Part shown: one piece after another, positions 1-11,877 of the stretch
How positions within the stretch are numbered: position 1 is the stretch's first letter
How the letters are laid out: every line of letters starts with the position of its first letter
NCBI GenBank assembly: GCA_018260425.1
Contig: JAGLBD010000009.1
Coordinates: 1 to 54,351, forward strand
DNA: 54,351 nt
DNA from: Pseudogulbenkiania sp.
Lineage (GTDB): Bacteria > Pseudomonadota > Gammaproteobacteria > Burkholderiales > Chromobacteriaceae
Direction: 5' to 3'
The notes under the pieces: model-generated
Database searches by the model: none
The model's input: only the letters and a program-made list of their open reading frames with translations
What the model was told of the DNA's origin: nothing
Position numbers and translations under genes: made by a program

Positions 1-32
1 ACAGCGCTCCGGCCATCTGGCGGGAGCGCTGT
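1..32 (-). terminator. Hairpin after fba
   Basis: Inverted repeat ACAGCGCTCC (1-10) and GGAGCGCTGT (23-32) with a 12-base loop, 18 bases past the fba stop codon. Any T-tract would lie before base 1, outside the window, so intrinsic terminator function is inferred from position and stem strength. Confidence 0.5.
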
Positions 33-50
33 GTGTTCGTCGGGGTCGAC

Positions 51-1115
51 TTAACGAACGATCTGGTTCAACTCGCCTTTGGCATAGCGGTTGGCCATGA
101 CTTCCAGATTGACGGCCTTGATCTTCGAGGCTTGGCCGGCGGAGCCGAAGGCTTCATAGCGGGCAATGCAGATGTCGCGCATGGCGGTGATGCTTTCTGC
201 CAGGTATTTGCGCGGATCGAACTCGGCCTTGTGGGTGCCGAGGTAACGACGGATCGCACCGGTACTGGCCAGACGCAGGTCGGTGTCGATATTGACCTTG
301 CGTACGCCGTATTTGATGCCTTCCACAATTTCTTCCACCGGCACGCCGTAGGTTTCCGGAATTTCGCCACCGAATTCATTGATGATGGCCAGCCAGTCCT
401 GCGGTACCGAGGACGAGCCGTGCATGACCAAATGGGTATTCGGCAGACGGTCGTGGATTTCCTTGATGCGGTTGATCGCCAGGATATCGCCCGTCGGCGG
501 ACGGGTGAACTTGTACGCACCGTGGCTGGTACCGATGGCGATGGCCAGAGCATCGACGCCGGTGTCCTTGACGAAGCGGGCCGCTTCTTCCGGATCGGTC
601 AGCAACTGGCTGTGATCCAGCGTGCCTTCCGCGCCGACACCGTCTTCTTCACCGGCCATGCCGGTTTCCAGCGAGCCCAGGCAGCCGATTTCACCTTCGA
701 CCGATACGCCGCAGGCGTGGGCGAATTTCACCACGGTGCGGGTAACGTCGACGTTGTAATCATAGTCGGCAGGCGTTTTGCCATCGCTTTTCAGCGAACC
801 GTCCATCATGACCGAAGAGAAACCCAGCTGAATGGAGCGCTGGCAGATGTCCGGGCTGGTGCCGTGATCCTGATGCATCACCACCGGGATATGCGGAAAC
901 TCTTCCACCGCCGCCAGAATCATGTGGCGCAGGAACGGCGCACCGGCATACTTGCGGGCTCCGGCGGAGGCTTGCACGATCACCGGGGCATCGACCTTGC
1001 TGGCCGCTTCCATGATGGCGCGCATCTGTTCGAGGTTGTTGACATTGAATGCCGGCAGACCATAACCGAATTCGGCTGCATGATCGAGCAACTGACGCAT
1101 CGAAACGAGTGCCAT
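51..1115 (-). CDS. fba: Class II fructose-1,6-bisphosphate aldolase
   Basis: This 354-residue cytosolic, zinc-dependent enzyme interconverts fructose-1,6-bisphosphate with dihydroxyacetone phosphate and glyceraldehyde-3-phosphate in glycolysis and gluconeogenesis. The whole chain reads as the class II, subtype with the insert [13 protein letters not shown]. Metal and active-site histidines are visible in HQDHGTSPD (near residue 81), GTSHGAYKF and VMHGSSS, and the phosphate-binding segment is [13 protein letters not shown]. The start is supported by GGGAG about seven bases upstream of the ATG. It is the last gene of a minus-strand run tkt, gap, pgk, lysE, fba; 49 bases separate it from the exporter gene upstream. 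Identification is secure from family knowledge. Confidence 0.96.
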   Translation of the reverse strand: MALVSMRQLLDHAAEFGYGLPAFNVNNLEQMRAIMEAASKVDAPVIVQASAGARKYAGAPFLRHMILAAVEEFPHIPVVMHQDHGTSPDICQRSIQLGFSSVMMDGSLKSDGKTPADYDYNVDVTRTVVKFAHACGVSVEGEIGCLGSLETGMAGEEDGVGAEGTLDHSQLLTDPEEAARFVKDTGVDALAIAIGTSHGAYKFTRPPTGDILAINRIKEIHDRLPNTHLVMHGSSSVPQDWLAIINEFGGEIPETYGVPVEEIVEGIKYGVRKVNIDTDLRLASTGAIRRYLGTHKAEFDPRKYLAESITAMRDICIARYEAFGSAGQASKIKAVNLEVMANRYAKGELNQIVR

Positions 1116-1164
1116 GAATATCTCCCCAAGGGCGCTTGGTTGAATAAAGTTGGGTGTGAATGAT

Positions 1165-1794
1165 CTAGCTGTGGCGCGTTACACCGGAGAGCAGGATACC
1201 GGCTCCGACAAAGGCGCCGCCCGACAGGCGGTTGACCAGTCGGATACGGCGGCCGGAGGACAGCCAGTCGGCCAGTCTTGCTCCACCTGCGGCATAGGCG
1301 AACTGCCAGCCGGCTTCGATCACGAAAAACGTACTGGCCAGAATCGCCAGCTGAGGGCCTTCGGCTTGTTGCGCATCCATGAACTGGGGAAACAGCGCAG
1401 CAAAAAACACGAAAGCCTTCGGGTTACTCATCGCCACCAGAAAACCGGTGCGGAAACGTTGCCAGGCCGATACCCCTGCGTTCTCCTCGCGGGAGGCGGC
1501 AACTGGCTTGGGCTCGGCGCGCCAGGTGCGGATGCCCAGATAGACCAGATAGGCGGCACCGGCGAACTTGACGCTGTAAAACAAGGTTGCCGAGGTCGCC
1601 AGCAAGGTGCCGAGACCGGCGGCGGACACCGCCATGATCACGGCCAGAGCACTCATCAGCCCAAGGCAGGTCATCACGGTACGGCGCACGCCGTGATGGA
1701 TGCCATGGGTCAGGGCGAGCAGCATATTGGGTCCCGGTGTCGCCGAAACAAAGAACACCGTGGTAACGAACAGCAACCAGGTTTCAGTACGCAT
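1165..1794 (-). CDS. LysE/RhtB family amino-acid exporter
   Basis: A 209-residue inner-membrane protein with about six hydrophobic helices and the LysE-family N-terminal signature [18 protein letters not shown] (residues 14-31). A second typical segment, [15 protein letters not shown], lies near residue 123. Family members export amino acids or related small molecules such as homoserine, threonine or lysine; the substrate here cannot be told from sequence. GAGG six bases before the ATG supports the start. The gene lies 36 bases after pgk and 49 bases before fba, so it is probably cotranscribed with glycolytic genes, which is an odd setting for an exporter. No linked regulator is visible. Confidence 0.88.
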   Translation of the reverse strand: MRTETWLLFVTTVFFVSATPGPNMLLALTHGIHHGVRRTVMTCLGLMSALAVIMAVSAAGLGTLLATSATLFYSVKFAGAAYLVYLGIRTWRAEPKPVAASREENAGVSAWQRFRTGFLVAMSNPKAFVFFAALFPQFMDAQQAEGPQLAILASTFFVIEAGWQFAYAAGGARLADWLSSGRRIRLVNRLSGGAFVGAGILLSGVTRHS

Positions 1795-1830
1795 CAGTGA
1801 CCTCGTCCGGCGTTGGCCGGGATTGTCTCA

Positions 1831-3006
1831 TTAAGCAGCGCGTTCGGCCAGAATGGCAACTGCCGGCAAGGTTTTGCCTTCGAGAAACTCGAGGAAGGCG
1901 CCGCCACCGGTGGAAATGTAGCCGATCTGGTCGGTAATGCCGTATTTGGCAATCGCCGCCAGTGTATCGCCACCGCCAGCGATCGAGAAGGCGTTGGAGT
2001 CGGCGATGGCGCGCGCCAGCGTTTCGGTTCCCTTGCCGAAGGCGTCGAATTCGAACACACCGACCGGACCGTTCCACACCACCGTGCCGGCTTCGCGAAT
2101 GATGGCGGCCAGAGCCTCGGCCGATTGCGGTCCGATATCCAGAATCATGTCCTCATTGGCCACGGCATCGACCGGCTTCAGGGAGGCCGGTGCCGTTTCG
2201 GCGAATTCGGTCGCCGTGACCACGTCAACCGGCAGCGGGACGTCGCCACCACGGGCACGCAGCTTGGCGATCACGCGGCGGGCATCGTCCAGCAGATCGG
2301 GCTCGGCCAACGACTTGCCGATGGTTTTGCCTTCGGCCAGCAAGAAGGTGTTGGCGATGCCGCCACCCACGATAAGACGATCGACCTTGTCGGCCAGCGA
2401 TTCGAGAATGGTCAGTTTGGTGGACACCTTGGAGCCGGCCACAATGGCCACCAGCGGGCGGGCCGGGTTCAGCAGGGCACGACCCAGTGCTTCCAGTTCG
2501 GCGGCCAGCAGAATGCCGGCGCACGCGACCGGTGCATGCACGGCGACAGCGTGGGTGGAGGCTTCGGCACGGTGCGCCGTACCGAATGCATCGTTGACGA
2601 ACACGTCGCACAAGGCCGCATAGGCCTGGCCGAGTTCGTCATTATTTTTCTTTTCGCCCTTGTTGAGGCGAACGTTTTCCAGCATGACCACATCGCCGGC
2701 GGCGAGGGTGACACCGTTTTTCCAGTCGGCGATCACCGGCACGCTACGACCCAGCAGTGCGGACAGACGCTCTGCGACCGGCGCGAGGCTGTCTTCCGGT
2801 TTCGGCTCGCCTTCGACCGGACGTCCCAGATGCGTCATCAAGATCACGGATGCGCCGTTGGACAGGGCATGCTGGATCGACGGCAGGGAGGCGCGAATAC
2901 GCGTATCGTCGCCAATGACTCCGTTCTTCACCGGAACGTTCATGTCCACACGAATCAGGACACGTTGGCCCGCGAGTTGCAGATCGGTCAGCTTTTTGAA
3001 TTCCAT
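1831..3006 (-). CDS. pgk: Phosphoglycerate kinase
   Basis: Cytosolic enzyme of 391 residues transferring phosphate between 1,3-bisphosphoglycerate and ADP. The N-terminal signature [14 protein letters not shown], the HLGRP motif and the nucleotide-binding C-terminal segment [14 protein letters not shown] are all present, and the length is normal for bacterial Pgk. An upstream in-frame codon could add eight residues, but the ATG at 3006 gives the family's usual start (MEFKKLTD) and has GAGG spaced before it. The gene follows gap on the same strand with about 90 bases and a hairpin between them, so it may be transcribed both by read-through and from its own promoter. Confidence 0.97.
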   Translation of the reverse strand: MEFKKLTDLQLAGQRVLIRVDMNVPVKNGVIGDDTRIRASLPSIQHALSNGASVILMTHLGRPVEGEPKPEDSLAPVAERLSALLGRSVPVIADWKNGVTLAAGDVVMLENVRLNKGEKKNNDELGQAYAALCDVFVNDAFGTAHRAEASTHAVAVHAPVACAGILLAAELEALGRALLNPARPLVAIVAGSKVSTKLTILESLADKVDRLIVGGGIANTFLLAEGKTIGKSLAEPDLLDDARRVIAKLRARGGDVPLPVDVVTATEFAETAPASLKPVDAVANEDMILDIGPQSAEALAAIIREAGTVVWNGPVGVFEFDAFGKGTETLARAIADSNAFSIAGGGDTLAAIAKYGITDQIGYISTGGGAFLEFLEGKTLPAVAILAERAA

Positions 3007-3045
3007 GGCAAGCCTCGGTTGCGTCCGCACGAGGACGCACAGTAG

Positions 3046-3088
3046 TGGTCAAAACAGTACAGCCCGTTCCTGCACCGGAAACGGGCTG
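3046..3088 (-). terminator. Hairpin with T-tract after gap
   Basis: CAGCCCGTT (3060-3068) pairs with AACGGGCTG (3080-3088). On the minus strand the stem is followed after a few bases by TTTT. It sits between the gap stop codon and pgk, so it may end or attenuate transcription from gap into pgk. Confidence 0.6.
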
Positions 3089-3098
3089 TGCCCGATGA

Positions 3099-4112
3099 TT
3101 ATTTTGCAGCGAACATCGCACGGGCGGTGTTCAGCATCTGGCAGCTGAAACCCCACTCGTTGTCGTACCACGCCAGTACCTTGACCAGGGTGCCGTTGGA
3201 CACTTTGGTCAGGGTGGAGTCGAACGTCGACGCTTCACGGGTGTGGTTGAAGTCCATCGATACCAGCGGCAGGGTGTTGTAGCCCAGCACGCCTTTCAGG
3301 GCACCTTCGGAGGCGTCCTTGAGGATGGCGTTCACTTCGTCGACGGTGGTCTCGCGGGCGGCTTCGAAGGTCAGGTCGACCAGCGATACGTTGATGGTCG
3401 GCACCCGTACCGAAAAGCCATCCAGCTTGCCGGCCAGTTCCGGCAGCACCAGACCCACGGCCTTGGCAGCGCCGGTCTTGGTCGGGATCATGTTTTCCGT
3501 GGCAGAACGGGCACGGCGCAGATCCTTGTGGCGCACGTCGGTCAGTACCTGGTCATTGGTGAAGGCATGAATGGTGGTCATCAGGCCCTTCACAATGCCG
3601 AGCTTGTCATGCAACGGCTTGGCGACCGGCGCCAGGCAGTTGGTGGTGCAGGAGGCATTGGACACCACGGTCATGGCCGAAGTCAGTACCTCATGGTTGA
3701 CACCGTACACGATGGTGGCGTCGACGTCATTGCCGCCCGGTGCGGAAATCAGCACTTTCTTGGCGCCGGCATCGAGGTGAACCTGGCACTTTTCCTTGCT
3801 GGTGAACGCGCCGGTACATTCCAGCACCAGATCGATATCCAGTTCTTTCCACGGCAATTCAGCCGGGTTGCGGGTCGAGAAAAATCGGATGCGATGGCCA
3901 TCGATGGTCAGATGGGTATCGTCGTGCGAAATCTCGGCAGGAAAACGGCCATGCACTGTATCGAAGCGGGTCAGGTGCGCATTCAGGGCCAGTTCGCCGG
4001 TGGCGTTGACGGCAACGACTTCAAATTCACCGGTCAGCTTGTATTCGTGAATGGCGCGCAATACCTGACGGCCAATGCGACCGTAACCATTAATGGCGAT
4101 ACGGATGGTCAT
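3099..4112 (-). CDS. gap: Glyceraldehyde-3-phosphate dehydrogenase, type I
   Basis: Cytosolic enzyme of 337 residues that oxidises glyceraldehyde-3-phosphate to 1,3-bisphosphoglycerate. The Rossmann motif is INGYGRIGR (residues 7-15), the catalytic cysteine lies in ASCTTNC, and the C-terminal [13 protein letters not shown] is standard. It resembles betaproteobacterial Gap/CbbG proteins in [18 protein letters not shown]. The ATG at 4112 is preferred over one 12 codons upstream because GGGAGA precedes it and the protein then starts MTIRIAIN. An oddity: after the second strand of the Rossmann fold the sequence is VVAVNATGE, with Ala37 where NAD-specific enzymes usually have an aspartate, so cofactor preference may be relaxed. 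It lies between tkt and pgk, each side separated by a terminator-like hairpin. Confidence 0.95.
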   Translation of the reverse strand: MTIRIAINGYGRIGRQVLRAIHEYKLTGEFEVVAVNATGELALNAHLTRFDTVHGRFPAEISHDDTHLTIDGHRIRFFSTRNPAELPWKELDIDLVLECTGAFTSKEKCQVHLDAGAKKVLISAPGGNDVDATIVYGVNHEVLTSAMTVVSNASCTTNCLAPVAKPLHDKLGIVKGLMTTIHAFTNDQVLTDVRHKDLRRARSATENMIPTKTGAAKAVGLVLPELAGKLDGFSVRVPTINVSLVDLTFEAARETTVDEVNAILKDASEGALKGVLGYNTLPLVSMDFNHTREASTFDSTLTKVSNGTLVKVLAWYDNEWGFSCQMLNTARAMFAAK

Positions 4113-4129
4113 GCTGTTTTTCTCCCGTT

Positions 4130-4172
4130 GTATAAAAACAAGGGCCATTCGCCGAGCGGTGCGAATGGCCCT
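4130..4172 (-). terminator. Strong terminator after tkt
   Basis: AGGGCCATTCGC (4141-4152) and GCGAATGGCCCT (4161-4172) form a perfect 12-bp stem with an 8-base loop. On the minus strand the stem is followed by a T-rich run (TTGTTTTTAT). It lies between the tkt stop and the gap start, implying that gap has its own promoter or is fed by partial read-through. Confidence 0.8.
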
Positions 4173-4178
4173 GAGGCA

Positions 4179-6173
4179 TCAATGCTGCTTGATCATGGCT
4201 CGGGTACGAGCCACCACGTTGTCAACCGTAAAGCCGAACTCTTTGAACAGCTGGCCGGCCGGGGCGGACTCGCCGAAGCGATCGATACCGATCACATCGC
4301 CTTCCAGACCCACATACTTGCGCCAGAAGTCCGAGACACCGGCTTCGATGGCCAGGCGCGGAATGCCGGCCGGCAACACCGAGGCTTTCCAGGCCGGATC
4401 CTGGCGGTCGAACACCGGGGTTGCCGGCATCGAGACCACCCGGACAGCGATGCCTTCGTCAGCCAGCGCCTGCTGGGCTTTCAGGGCCAGTTCCACTTCG
4501 GAACCGGTCGCGATCAGCACGGCCTGCGGCTTGGCGGCATCGGACAGCACGTAGCCACCGCGGCGAACCGCGTCGAGCGTGGCGCTGTCGCGCGCAACGA
4601 AGGGCAGGTTCTGACGACTGAAGATCAGGCAGCTCGGATGATCCTTGGCTGCCAGGGCTTCGGCCCAGGCCACCATCGACTCGACGGTGTCGCACGGACG
4701 CCATACGGCCATATTGGGGATCATGCGCAAGGTGGCGATCTGTTCCACCGGCTGGTGGGTCGGACCATCCTCGCCAAGACCGATCGAGTCGTGGGTGAAC
4801 ACGAACAAGGGGTTGGTCTTCATCAGCGCGGCCATGCGCAAGGCATTGCGGGCATATTCGCTGAACATCAGGAAGGTGGCGCCGAACGGACGGAAACCGC
4901 CATGCAGGGCAAGGCCATTGAGAATGGCGGCCATGCCGAATTCGCGCACCCCATAATGAATGTAGTTGCCGCCTTCGTCGCGGCTGATCGAACGCGAACC
5001 TTTCCAGTCGGTCAGATTGGACGGCGTCAGGTCGGCCGAGCCACCGAGCAGTTCCGGCAGGATTTCGGCGAACGCGTTGATGGCGTTCTGCGAGGCCTTG
5101 CGGGTGGCGATGGTTTCGCCCTTGCCATTGACTTCGGCGATTTTACGTGCGGCATGCTCGGCGAAGTTGGCTGGCAGCTCACCCTTCATGCGGCGTTCGA
5201 ATTCGGCGGCCAGTTCCGGGTAGGCCTGGCGGTAGCCGGCAAACAGGGTGTTCCAGGTCGCTTCGCGGGCACGACCGGCTTCAACGCCATTCCAGGCGCT
5301 GGCGATCGGTTCCGGAATGACGAAGGGGTCGTGCGGCCAGTTCAGATGGCTACGGGCAGCGGCGATTTCTGCGGCACCCAGCGGGGCGCCATGGACATCG
5401 TGGCCGCCTTGCTTGTTCGGGGCACCGAAACCGATGCGGGTCTTGCAGCAGATCAGGGTCGGGCGCGAGGTTTCTGCACGCGCGGTATGGATGGCGGTGG
5501 CAATTTCGTCGGCGTCGTGACCGTTGACGTTGCGCACGACCTGCCAGCCATAGGCTTCGAAGCGTGCCGGGGTATCGTCGGTGAACCAGCCTTCCACGTC
5601 GCCATCGATGGAGATTCCATTGTCATCGTAGAATGCGATAAGCTTGCCCAGGCCCCAGGTGCCGGCAAGCGAGCAGGCTTCATGGGAAATGCCTTCCATC
5701 AGACAGCCGTCACCGAGGAATGCCCAGGTGGTATGGTCAACGATGGGGAAGCCGTCACGGTTGAATTCGGCGGCGAGCAGCTTTTCGGCAAGCGCCATGC
5801 CAACCGCATTGGTAATGCCCTGGCCCAGCGGACCGGTGGTCGTTTCCACGCCGGCGGTGTAACCGTATTCAGGGTGACCCGGGGTGCGGGAGTGCAGCTG
5901 GCGGAAATTCTTGAGGTCGTCGAGAGTGACGTCGTAGCCGGTGAGATGCAGCAGGCTGTAGAGCAGCATCGAGCCATGCCCGTTGGACAGGACAAAGCGG
6001 TCGCGGTTGGACCAGTTGGGGTTGGCAGGACTATGGGCGAGGTGATCGCGCCACAAGACTTCGGCAATATCAGCCATGCCCATCGGCATGCCGGGGTGAC
6101 CGGATTTGGCCTTTTCCACTGCATCCATCGAGAGGAAGCGGATGGCGTTGGCTAGCTCGGTTCGGGTGACCAT
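4179..6173 (-). CDS. tkt: Transketolase
   Basis: A 664-residue thiamine-diphosphate enzyme of the pentose phosphate and Calvin-type pathways, moving two-carbon units between sugar phosphates. Visible family features are [18 protein letters not shown] near the N-terminus, the ThDP/metal motif beginning [12 protein letters not shown] and ending in DDNG about 30 residues later, and the pyrimidine-domain segment [15 protein letters not shown]. Length is normal. The chosen ATG at 6173 gives [17 protein letters not shown] and is preceded by GAGG; a longer frame would add 24 unsupported residues. It is the first gene of the minus-strand sugar-phosphate cluster and is followed by a strong hairpin terminator, then gap. 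Confidence 0.96.
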   Translation of the reverse strand: MVTRTELANAIRFLSMDAVEKAKSGHPGMPMGMADIAEVLWRDHLAHSPANPNWSNRDRFVLSNGHGSMLLYSLLHLTGYDVTLDDLKNFRQLHSRTPGHPEYGYTAGVETTTGPLGQGITNAVGMALAEKLLAAEFNRDGFPIVDHTTWAFLGDGCLMEGISHEACSLAGTWGLGKLIAFYDDNGISIDGDVEGWFTDDTPARFEAYGWQVVRNVNGHDADEIATAIHTARAETSRPTLICCKTRIGFGAPNKQGGHDVHGAPLGAAEIAAARSHLNWPHDPFVIPEPIASAWNGVEAGRAREATWNTLFAGYRQAYPELAAEFERRMKGELPANFAEHAARKIAEVNGKGETIATRKASQNAINAFAEILPELLGGSADLTPSNLTDWKGSRSISRDEGGNYIHYGVREFGMAAILNGLALHGGFRPFGATFLMFSEYARNALRMAALMKTNPLFVFTHDSIGLGEDGPTHQPVEQIATLRMIPNMAVWRPCDTVESMVAWAEALAAKDHPSCLIFSRQNLPFVARDSATLDAVRRGGYVLSDAAKPQAVLIATGSEVELALKAQQALADEGIAVRVVSMPATPVFDRQDPAWKASVLPAGIPRLAIEAGVSDFWRKYVGLEGDVIGIDRFGESAPAGQLFKEFGFTVDNVVARTRAMIKQH

Positions 6174-6338
6174 GCGGAGAAACCTCGAGACTGTGGTGAA
6201 CCGGAACAATGGCCAAGCAATAGTGCCTAACCATTGCGAAATCATGGAATTATCGCCGAAATTACCCTCTCAGGGCAACCGCTGTGCGGATGGCATGGCC
6301 GCTTTTTTAACCGTCACAACACAACAGGAGTCAGGAAA

Positions 6339-7127
6339 ATGACGGAAACAGTAATGAGCCGGGGCAACGCAGCTACCGTGAACAAGGTCAAGGCCGGTCA
6401 GGCATTTGGCTGGATTGCCGCGGCGTGGACGCTGTTCCGTCGTCAGCCCGGCCAATGGGTGATTTTCTTTCTGGCGTCGCTGGTGGTGACGCTGCTGGCC
6501 GGTGTCATTCCCCTGATTGGCCAGTTGTTGTCGACGTTTTTGCAGTACGGGTTCACCGCCGGTTTTCTGTTGTGCGCCCGCAAGCTGGATGACGGTGGCG
6601 AGATCGAATTGCCGGATTTATTCGCCGCCTTTCGTGAACACTGGCCGTCGTTGCTGGCGTTGATGCTGTGCTATTTACTGGTCATTCTCACCATTGTCGT
6701 CGCCTGCGTCGTGATCATGATCGGCGGTGGCATCGGGATGGCAGGAACGGCAAAGCTTGGCACCCTGTTGTCGCAGGGCCAGGCCGATATGCCGCTTGGC
6801 CAGCTGTTGGGGTCGATATCGTCCGGCATCAAACCTCTGTTGATGGTCTTGTTCGGGCTGTTGGTGGTGCTGGTTGCTCTGCTGGCTGGATCGCTGTTTA
6901 TGTTCGCGCCGGCGCTGATCGTGCTGGACGGGGTCTCGGTGCCGGAAGCCTTGAAAGGCAGCTTTGCCGGAGTGTGGCGCAACTGGGCTGCCATGCTGGT
7001 GCTGGGGGTGTCGATGCTGCTGTTGTTCATGCTGGGCTCGATCCCGCTGCTGCTCGGGCTGTTGGTGGTCGGCCCTTTGTATATGCTGACGCTCTATACG
7101 GCATGGCGTGACATCTACGTGCGTTGA
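6339..7127 (+). CDS. BPSS1780-type membrane protein
   Basis: A 262-residue integral membrane protein with a short cytoplasmic N-terminus and about six hydrophobic helices (roughly residues 40-60, 65-80, 105-130, 160-185, 190-215 and 225-250). The region VKAGQAFGWIAAAWTLFRRQPGQW is typical of the BPSS1780 family of betaproteobacterial membrane proteins, whose function is unknown to me. AGGAG eight bases before the ATG fixes the start, removing a 35-codon upstream extension. It is divergent from tkt and convergent with the acetyltransferase gene; no operon partner is evident. Confidence 0.75.
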   Translation: MTETVMSRGNAATVNKVKAGQAFGWIAAAWTLFRRQPGQWVIFFLASLVVTLLAGVIPLIGQLLSTFLQYGFTAGFLLCARKLDDGGEIELPDLFAAFREHWPSLLALMLCYLLVILTIVVACVVIMIGGGIGMAGTAKLGTLLSQGQADMPLGQLLGSISSGIKPLLMVLFGLLVVLVALLAGSLFMFAPALIVLDGVSVPEALKGSFAGVWRNWAAMLVLGVSMLLLFMLGSIPLLLGLLVVGPLYMLTLYTAWRDIYVR

Positions 7128-7129
7128 CA

Positions 7130-7149
7130 GCCCTCCGGGTCTGGAGGGC
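7130..7149. terminator. Weak hairpin between convergent genes
   Basis: GCCCTCC (7130-7136) and GGAGGGC (7143-7149) form a 7-bp stem with a 6-base loop between two convergent genes. No good T-run follows on either strand, so terminator function is only suggested by position. Confidence 0.35.
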
Positions 7150-7161
7150 CGTCAAGGTGTG

Positions 7162-7620
7162 TCAGGCATCGCAGCGCATGTCGACATGGGGAATGCCGCC
7201 ATCGTCAAAAGGTTCACCACACACGGTGAAGCCGAAGCTCTCGTAGAAGGCGGTGGCACGGGTTTGCGCCGACAGCATCAAGGGACCCGGGAAGTGTTGT
7301 CGGCATTCCTGTAGTGCCCGAGTCATCAACTGTTGGCCGATGCCCTGTCCGCGCAGCGTGGAATCGACCACGATGCGCCCGATGGCCGCGGCGTCCGGAT
7401 ACACTTTGCCGGGCGCCAGCAGACGGGCATAGGCGACCAGGGTTCCGTCGCCCAGATAGCCGCACAGGTGCAGACAGTCGGGGTCCAGTCCATCCGGATC
7501 GCCATAGATGGAGCGTTGCTCCACCACAAATACCCGGTCGCGTAATTGCAGGACGCGATACAGCGACAAGGGGGTAAAACCGGCAAAATCGTGGCAGTGC
7601 CACTGAATCAGGCTTGCCAT
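7162..7620 (-). CDS. ElaA-like GNAT family N-acetyltransferase
   Basis: A 152-residue cytosolic protein that reads as a single GNAT fold of the ElaA type. The acetyl-CoA binding motif is IGRIVVDSTLRGQGIGQQLM, and the C-terminal strand-helix pair contains ATAFYESFGFTVCGEPFDDGGIPHVDM, both characteristic. The N-terminal LYRVLQLRDRVFVVEQ is also typical of ElaA. Its substrate is unknown. The ATG at 7620 is used because the protein then begins MASLIQWHCHDF at the normal family boundary; a 16-codon extension upstream looks spurious. It is divergent from parC and convergent with the membrane protein gene. Confidence 0.88.
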   Translation of the reverse strand: MASLIQWHCHDFAGFTPLSLYRVLQLRDRVFVVEQRSIYGDPDGLDPDCLHLCGYLGDGTLVAYARLLAPGKVYPDAAAIGRIVVDSTLRGQGIGQQLMTRALQECRQHFPGPLMLSAQTRATAFYESFGFTVCGEPFDDGGIPHVDMRCDA

Positions 7621-7688
7621 AGTACAATCCTGTCCTTGAGTGATCGATTGACCGTCCAGTCTAACCAAGCTTTCTGCGACTACACAAA

Positions 7689-10052
7689 ATGAATCATAAC
7701 GACTTGTTCGACGAACCTGCCGTCAGCGGCAGCGACAGCCCTCCTCCGGCGCCCCCTCCGGCTGCGACGGACAATGGCGAAGGCTGGATCCCCCTTGACC
7801 TGTACGCCGAACGCGCCTACCTCGAATACGCCATGAGCGTTGTCAAGGGTCGCGCCCTTCCGGAAGTGGCCGATGGCCAGAAGCCGGTACAGCGCCGCAT
7901 TCTGTACGCCATGCGCGATATGGGACTTGCCGCTGGCGCCAAGCCAGTCAAGTCGGCGCGCGTGGTGGGGGAAATTCTCGGTAAATACCACCCACACGGC
8001 GACAGTTCGGCCTATGAGGCCATGGTGCGCATGGCCCAGTCCTTCACCTTGCGCTACCCGCTGATCGATGGCCATGGCAACTTCGGTAGCCGCGACGGCG
8101 ATGGTGCCGCCGCGATGCGTTATACCGAAGCCCGTTTGACGCCAATTGCCGAACTGCTGCTCGCGGAAGTGGATATGGGGACGGTTGATTTTGTCCCCAA
8201 CTACGACGGGGCATTCAACGAGCCGTCCTTGTTGCCGGCCCGTTTACCGGTCGTGCTGCTCAATGGCGCCTCCGGCATTGCCGTGGGGATGGCCACCGAA
8301 ATCCCGCCGCACAATCTGACCGAGGTGGCGAACGCCTGCATCGCCTTGCTGGACAATCCGCAGATGGACACCGACGAATTGATGAACATCATTCCGGGTC
8401 CGGATTTTCCGGGGGGGGGGCAGATCATTACCTCCCGCGAAGACATTCGCACTGCCTATGAAAACGGCCGTGGCTCGGTGCGGGTGCGGGCACGCTGGGA
8501 GATCGAACGGCTGGCGCGCGGTCAGTGGCGGGTGATCGTCAATGAACTGCCGCCGGGCAGTTCGGCGCAGAAGGTGCTGGGGGAAATCGAAGAAGCGACC
8601 AATCCGAAGGTCAAACCCGGCAAGAAAACCCTGACCCAGGACCAGCAGAATCTCAAGAGCCTGATGCTGTCGATTCTCGACCGGGTTCGCGATGAATCCG
8701 ACTCTGCCCAGCCGGTGCGTCTGGTGTTCGAACCGAAATCCAGTCGTCAGGATCCCGACGAGTTCATCCGCCTGCTGCTGGCGCAAACCAGCCTGGAAGG
8801 CAATGTCTCGCTGAACCTGGTGATGATCGGTCTGGATGGCCGCCCGGCCCAGAAGGGGCTGCGCACCATTCTGACCGAATGGCTGGAGTTCCGGCGCCAG
8901 ACGGTGACGCGCCGCCTGGAGCATCGCCTGTCGCAAGTGGACAAACGCATTCACATTCTCGAAGGCCGCATGATTGTCTTCATCCATATCGATGAAGTGA
9001 TCCGTGTCATTCGCGAATCGGACGAGCCCAAGCCGGAATTGATGAAAGCGTTCGGTCTGTCCGAGCTTCAGGCCGAGGATATCCTCGAGATCCGTTTGCG
9101 TCAGCTGGCGCGTCTGGAAGGTTTCAAGCTAGAGAAAGAACTGACCGAATTGCGCGAGGAACGTGGCTCGCTGCGTCACCTGCTGGACGATGAGGACGCC
9201 AAGCGAACCCTGATCGTCAATGAAATCAAGGCGGATCGCGACCGCTACGGCGATGCCCGCCGCAGCGAGATCCGCGAAGCGGAACGTGCGGTGTTGACCC
9301 AGACCATCGCCGATGAACCGGTCACGGTCATCTTGTCGCAAAAGGGCTGGATCCGCGCCCGGATGGGGCATTCGCTGGACCTGTCCAGTCTGGCATTCAA
9401 GGATGGCGACGGACTGGACCAGGTGGTCGAAACCCGGACTGTCTGGCCGGTCATCGTGCTGGACAGTCAGGGACGAGCCTACACCATCGACGTGGCCGAC
9501 GTGCCGACGGGACGTGGCGACGGGGTGCCGGTCACCTCGCTGGTGGATGTCCAGGACGGTGCCAAGATCGTGCAGATGCTGTCCGGGAAAGAAACCGACC
9601 GTTTCGTGCTGAGTCACAGCGGGGCCTATGGCTTCATTGGCCGGATCGGCGATATGTCTGGCCGGGTCAAGGCCGGCAAGGCGTATATGACGCTTGAGGC
9701 AGGCGAAACCCTGCTGACGCCGATTCCCTTGCCAACGCCTGCCGCCGAGGACTTGCAGTGGGTGGTGGCCGCCGACAATGGACGGCTGTTGTCGTACCCG
9801 GTTGCCGAGTTGCGCGAACTCGCCAAGGGGCGTGGTCTGATGTTGATGCAACTTGACGAGGGCGAGCATCTGACGGCTGCCGGATTGGTCTCGGGGCCGA
9901 AAGCGTTGCTGTCGGCGCTATCGGTTCGCGGCAAGAGCAGCGATGAAAAGCTGGCGCTCGAGGAATATCAGGGCAAGCGAGGCAAACGCGGCAAGCTGAT
10001 GCCGAAAAAGTGGACGGTCACCGCGATTCGCTCGGTGGGCGACGACGCCTGA
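7689..10052 (+). CDS. parC: DNA topoisomerase IV subunit A
   Basis: This 787-residue subunit, with ParE, decatenates daughter chromosomes. The breakage-reunion domain carries [28 protein letters not shown] and the active-site tyrosine in AMRYTEARL. The quinolone-resistance region reads [11 protein letters not shown], with serine and glutamate at the positions matching E. coli Ser80 and Glu84, so no classical resistance change is seen. The short C-terminal domain distinguishes it from GyrA. The N-terminus has a proline-rich stretch (residues 18-26). At 8411-8420 the gene contains ten consecutive G's encoding Gly-Gly-Gly. parE is not in the window. Confidence 0.95.
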   Translation: MNHNDLFDEPAVSGSDSPPPAPPPAATDNGEGWIPLDLYAERAYLEYAMSVVKGRALPEVADGQKPVQRRILYAMRDMGLAAGAKPVKSARVVGEILGKYHPHGDSSAYEAMVRMAQSFTLRYPLIDGHGNFGSRDGDGAAAMRYTEARLTPIAELLLAEVDMGTVDFVPNYDGAFNEPSLLPARLPVVLLNGASGIAVGMATEIPPHNLTEVANACIALLDNPQMDTDELMNIIPGPDFPGGGQIITSREDIRTAYENGRGSVRVRARWEIERLARGQWRVIVNELPPGSSAQKVLGEIEEATNPKVKPGKKTLTQDQQNLKSLMLSILDRVRDESDSAQPVRLVFEPKSSRQDPDEFIRLLLAQTSLEGNVSLNLVMIGLDGRPAQKGLRTILTEWLEFRRQTVTRRLEHRLSQVDKRIHILEGRMIVFIHIDEVIRVIRESDEPKPELMKAFGLSELQAEDILEIRLRQLARLEGFKLEKELTELREERGSLRHLLDDEDAKRTLIVNEIKADRDRYGDARRSEIREAERAVLTQTIADEPVTVILSQKGWIRARMGHSLDLSSLAFKDGDGLDQVVETRTVWPVIVLDSQGRAYTIDVADVPTGRGDGVPVTSLVDVQDGAKIVQMLSGKETDRFVLSHSGAYGFIGRIGDMSGRVKAGKAYMTLEAGETLLTPIPLPTPAAEDLQWVVAADNGRLLSYPVAELRELAKGRGLMLMQLDEGEHLTAAGLVSGPKALLSALSVRGKSSDEKLALEEYQGKRGKRGKLMPKKWTVTAIRSVGDDA

Positions 10053-10085
10053 AAAAACGGGTGGCAACCTCTGCCGTTGCCACCC
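10053..10085 (-). terminator. Terminator of the M4 protease gene
   Basis: GGGTGGCAAC (10059-10068) and GTTGCCACCC (10076-10085) form a 10-bp stem with a 7-base loop. Reading the minus strand, the stem is followed by TTTTTTC, which overlaps the last bases of parC. It may also block parC transcription, though without a good T-run on that side. Confidence 0.8.
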
Positions 10086-10108
10086 TAAAGCTTGCCAACG
10101 ACACGAAC

Positions 10109-11623
<1,515 letters not shown>

Positions 11624-11828
11624 TCACGACCACGACGGTGTGGTTCGCGGTCAGTAACGTTCCAATATGCAATTACAGATACAAATCTCATTTTATTTGC
11701 ATATGGCATGAACAATAAGACGCAAACGCGCCCAAGTAGCCTGTCAACAGGAACAGGGGGCGGGAAATCGGCGGGACAAAAAAACAGACACTACGCGAGC
11801 GGGCCCGCGTGGACATGGCTGGAGCGGC

Positions 11829-11854
11829 GCACCTCCGGAACCGGCGGGAGGTGC
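11829..11854 (-). terminator. Hairpin after pdxH
   Basis: GCACCTCC (11829-11836) and GGAGGTGC (11847-11854) form an 8-bp stem just past the pdxH stop. There is no T-run, so it is a weak candidate. Confidence 0.3.
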
Positions 11855-11877
11855 TGGCCGTTATTTCGGACAGGGGC

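Noticed and set aside
3243..6155. 970-codon open frame opposite gap and tkt
   Set aside because: It is a mirror of the codon bias on the real strand: no recognisable domains, Gly/His/Arg-rich composition, and it covers two well-identified enzymes.
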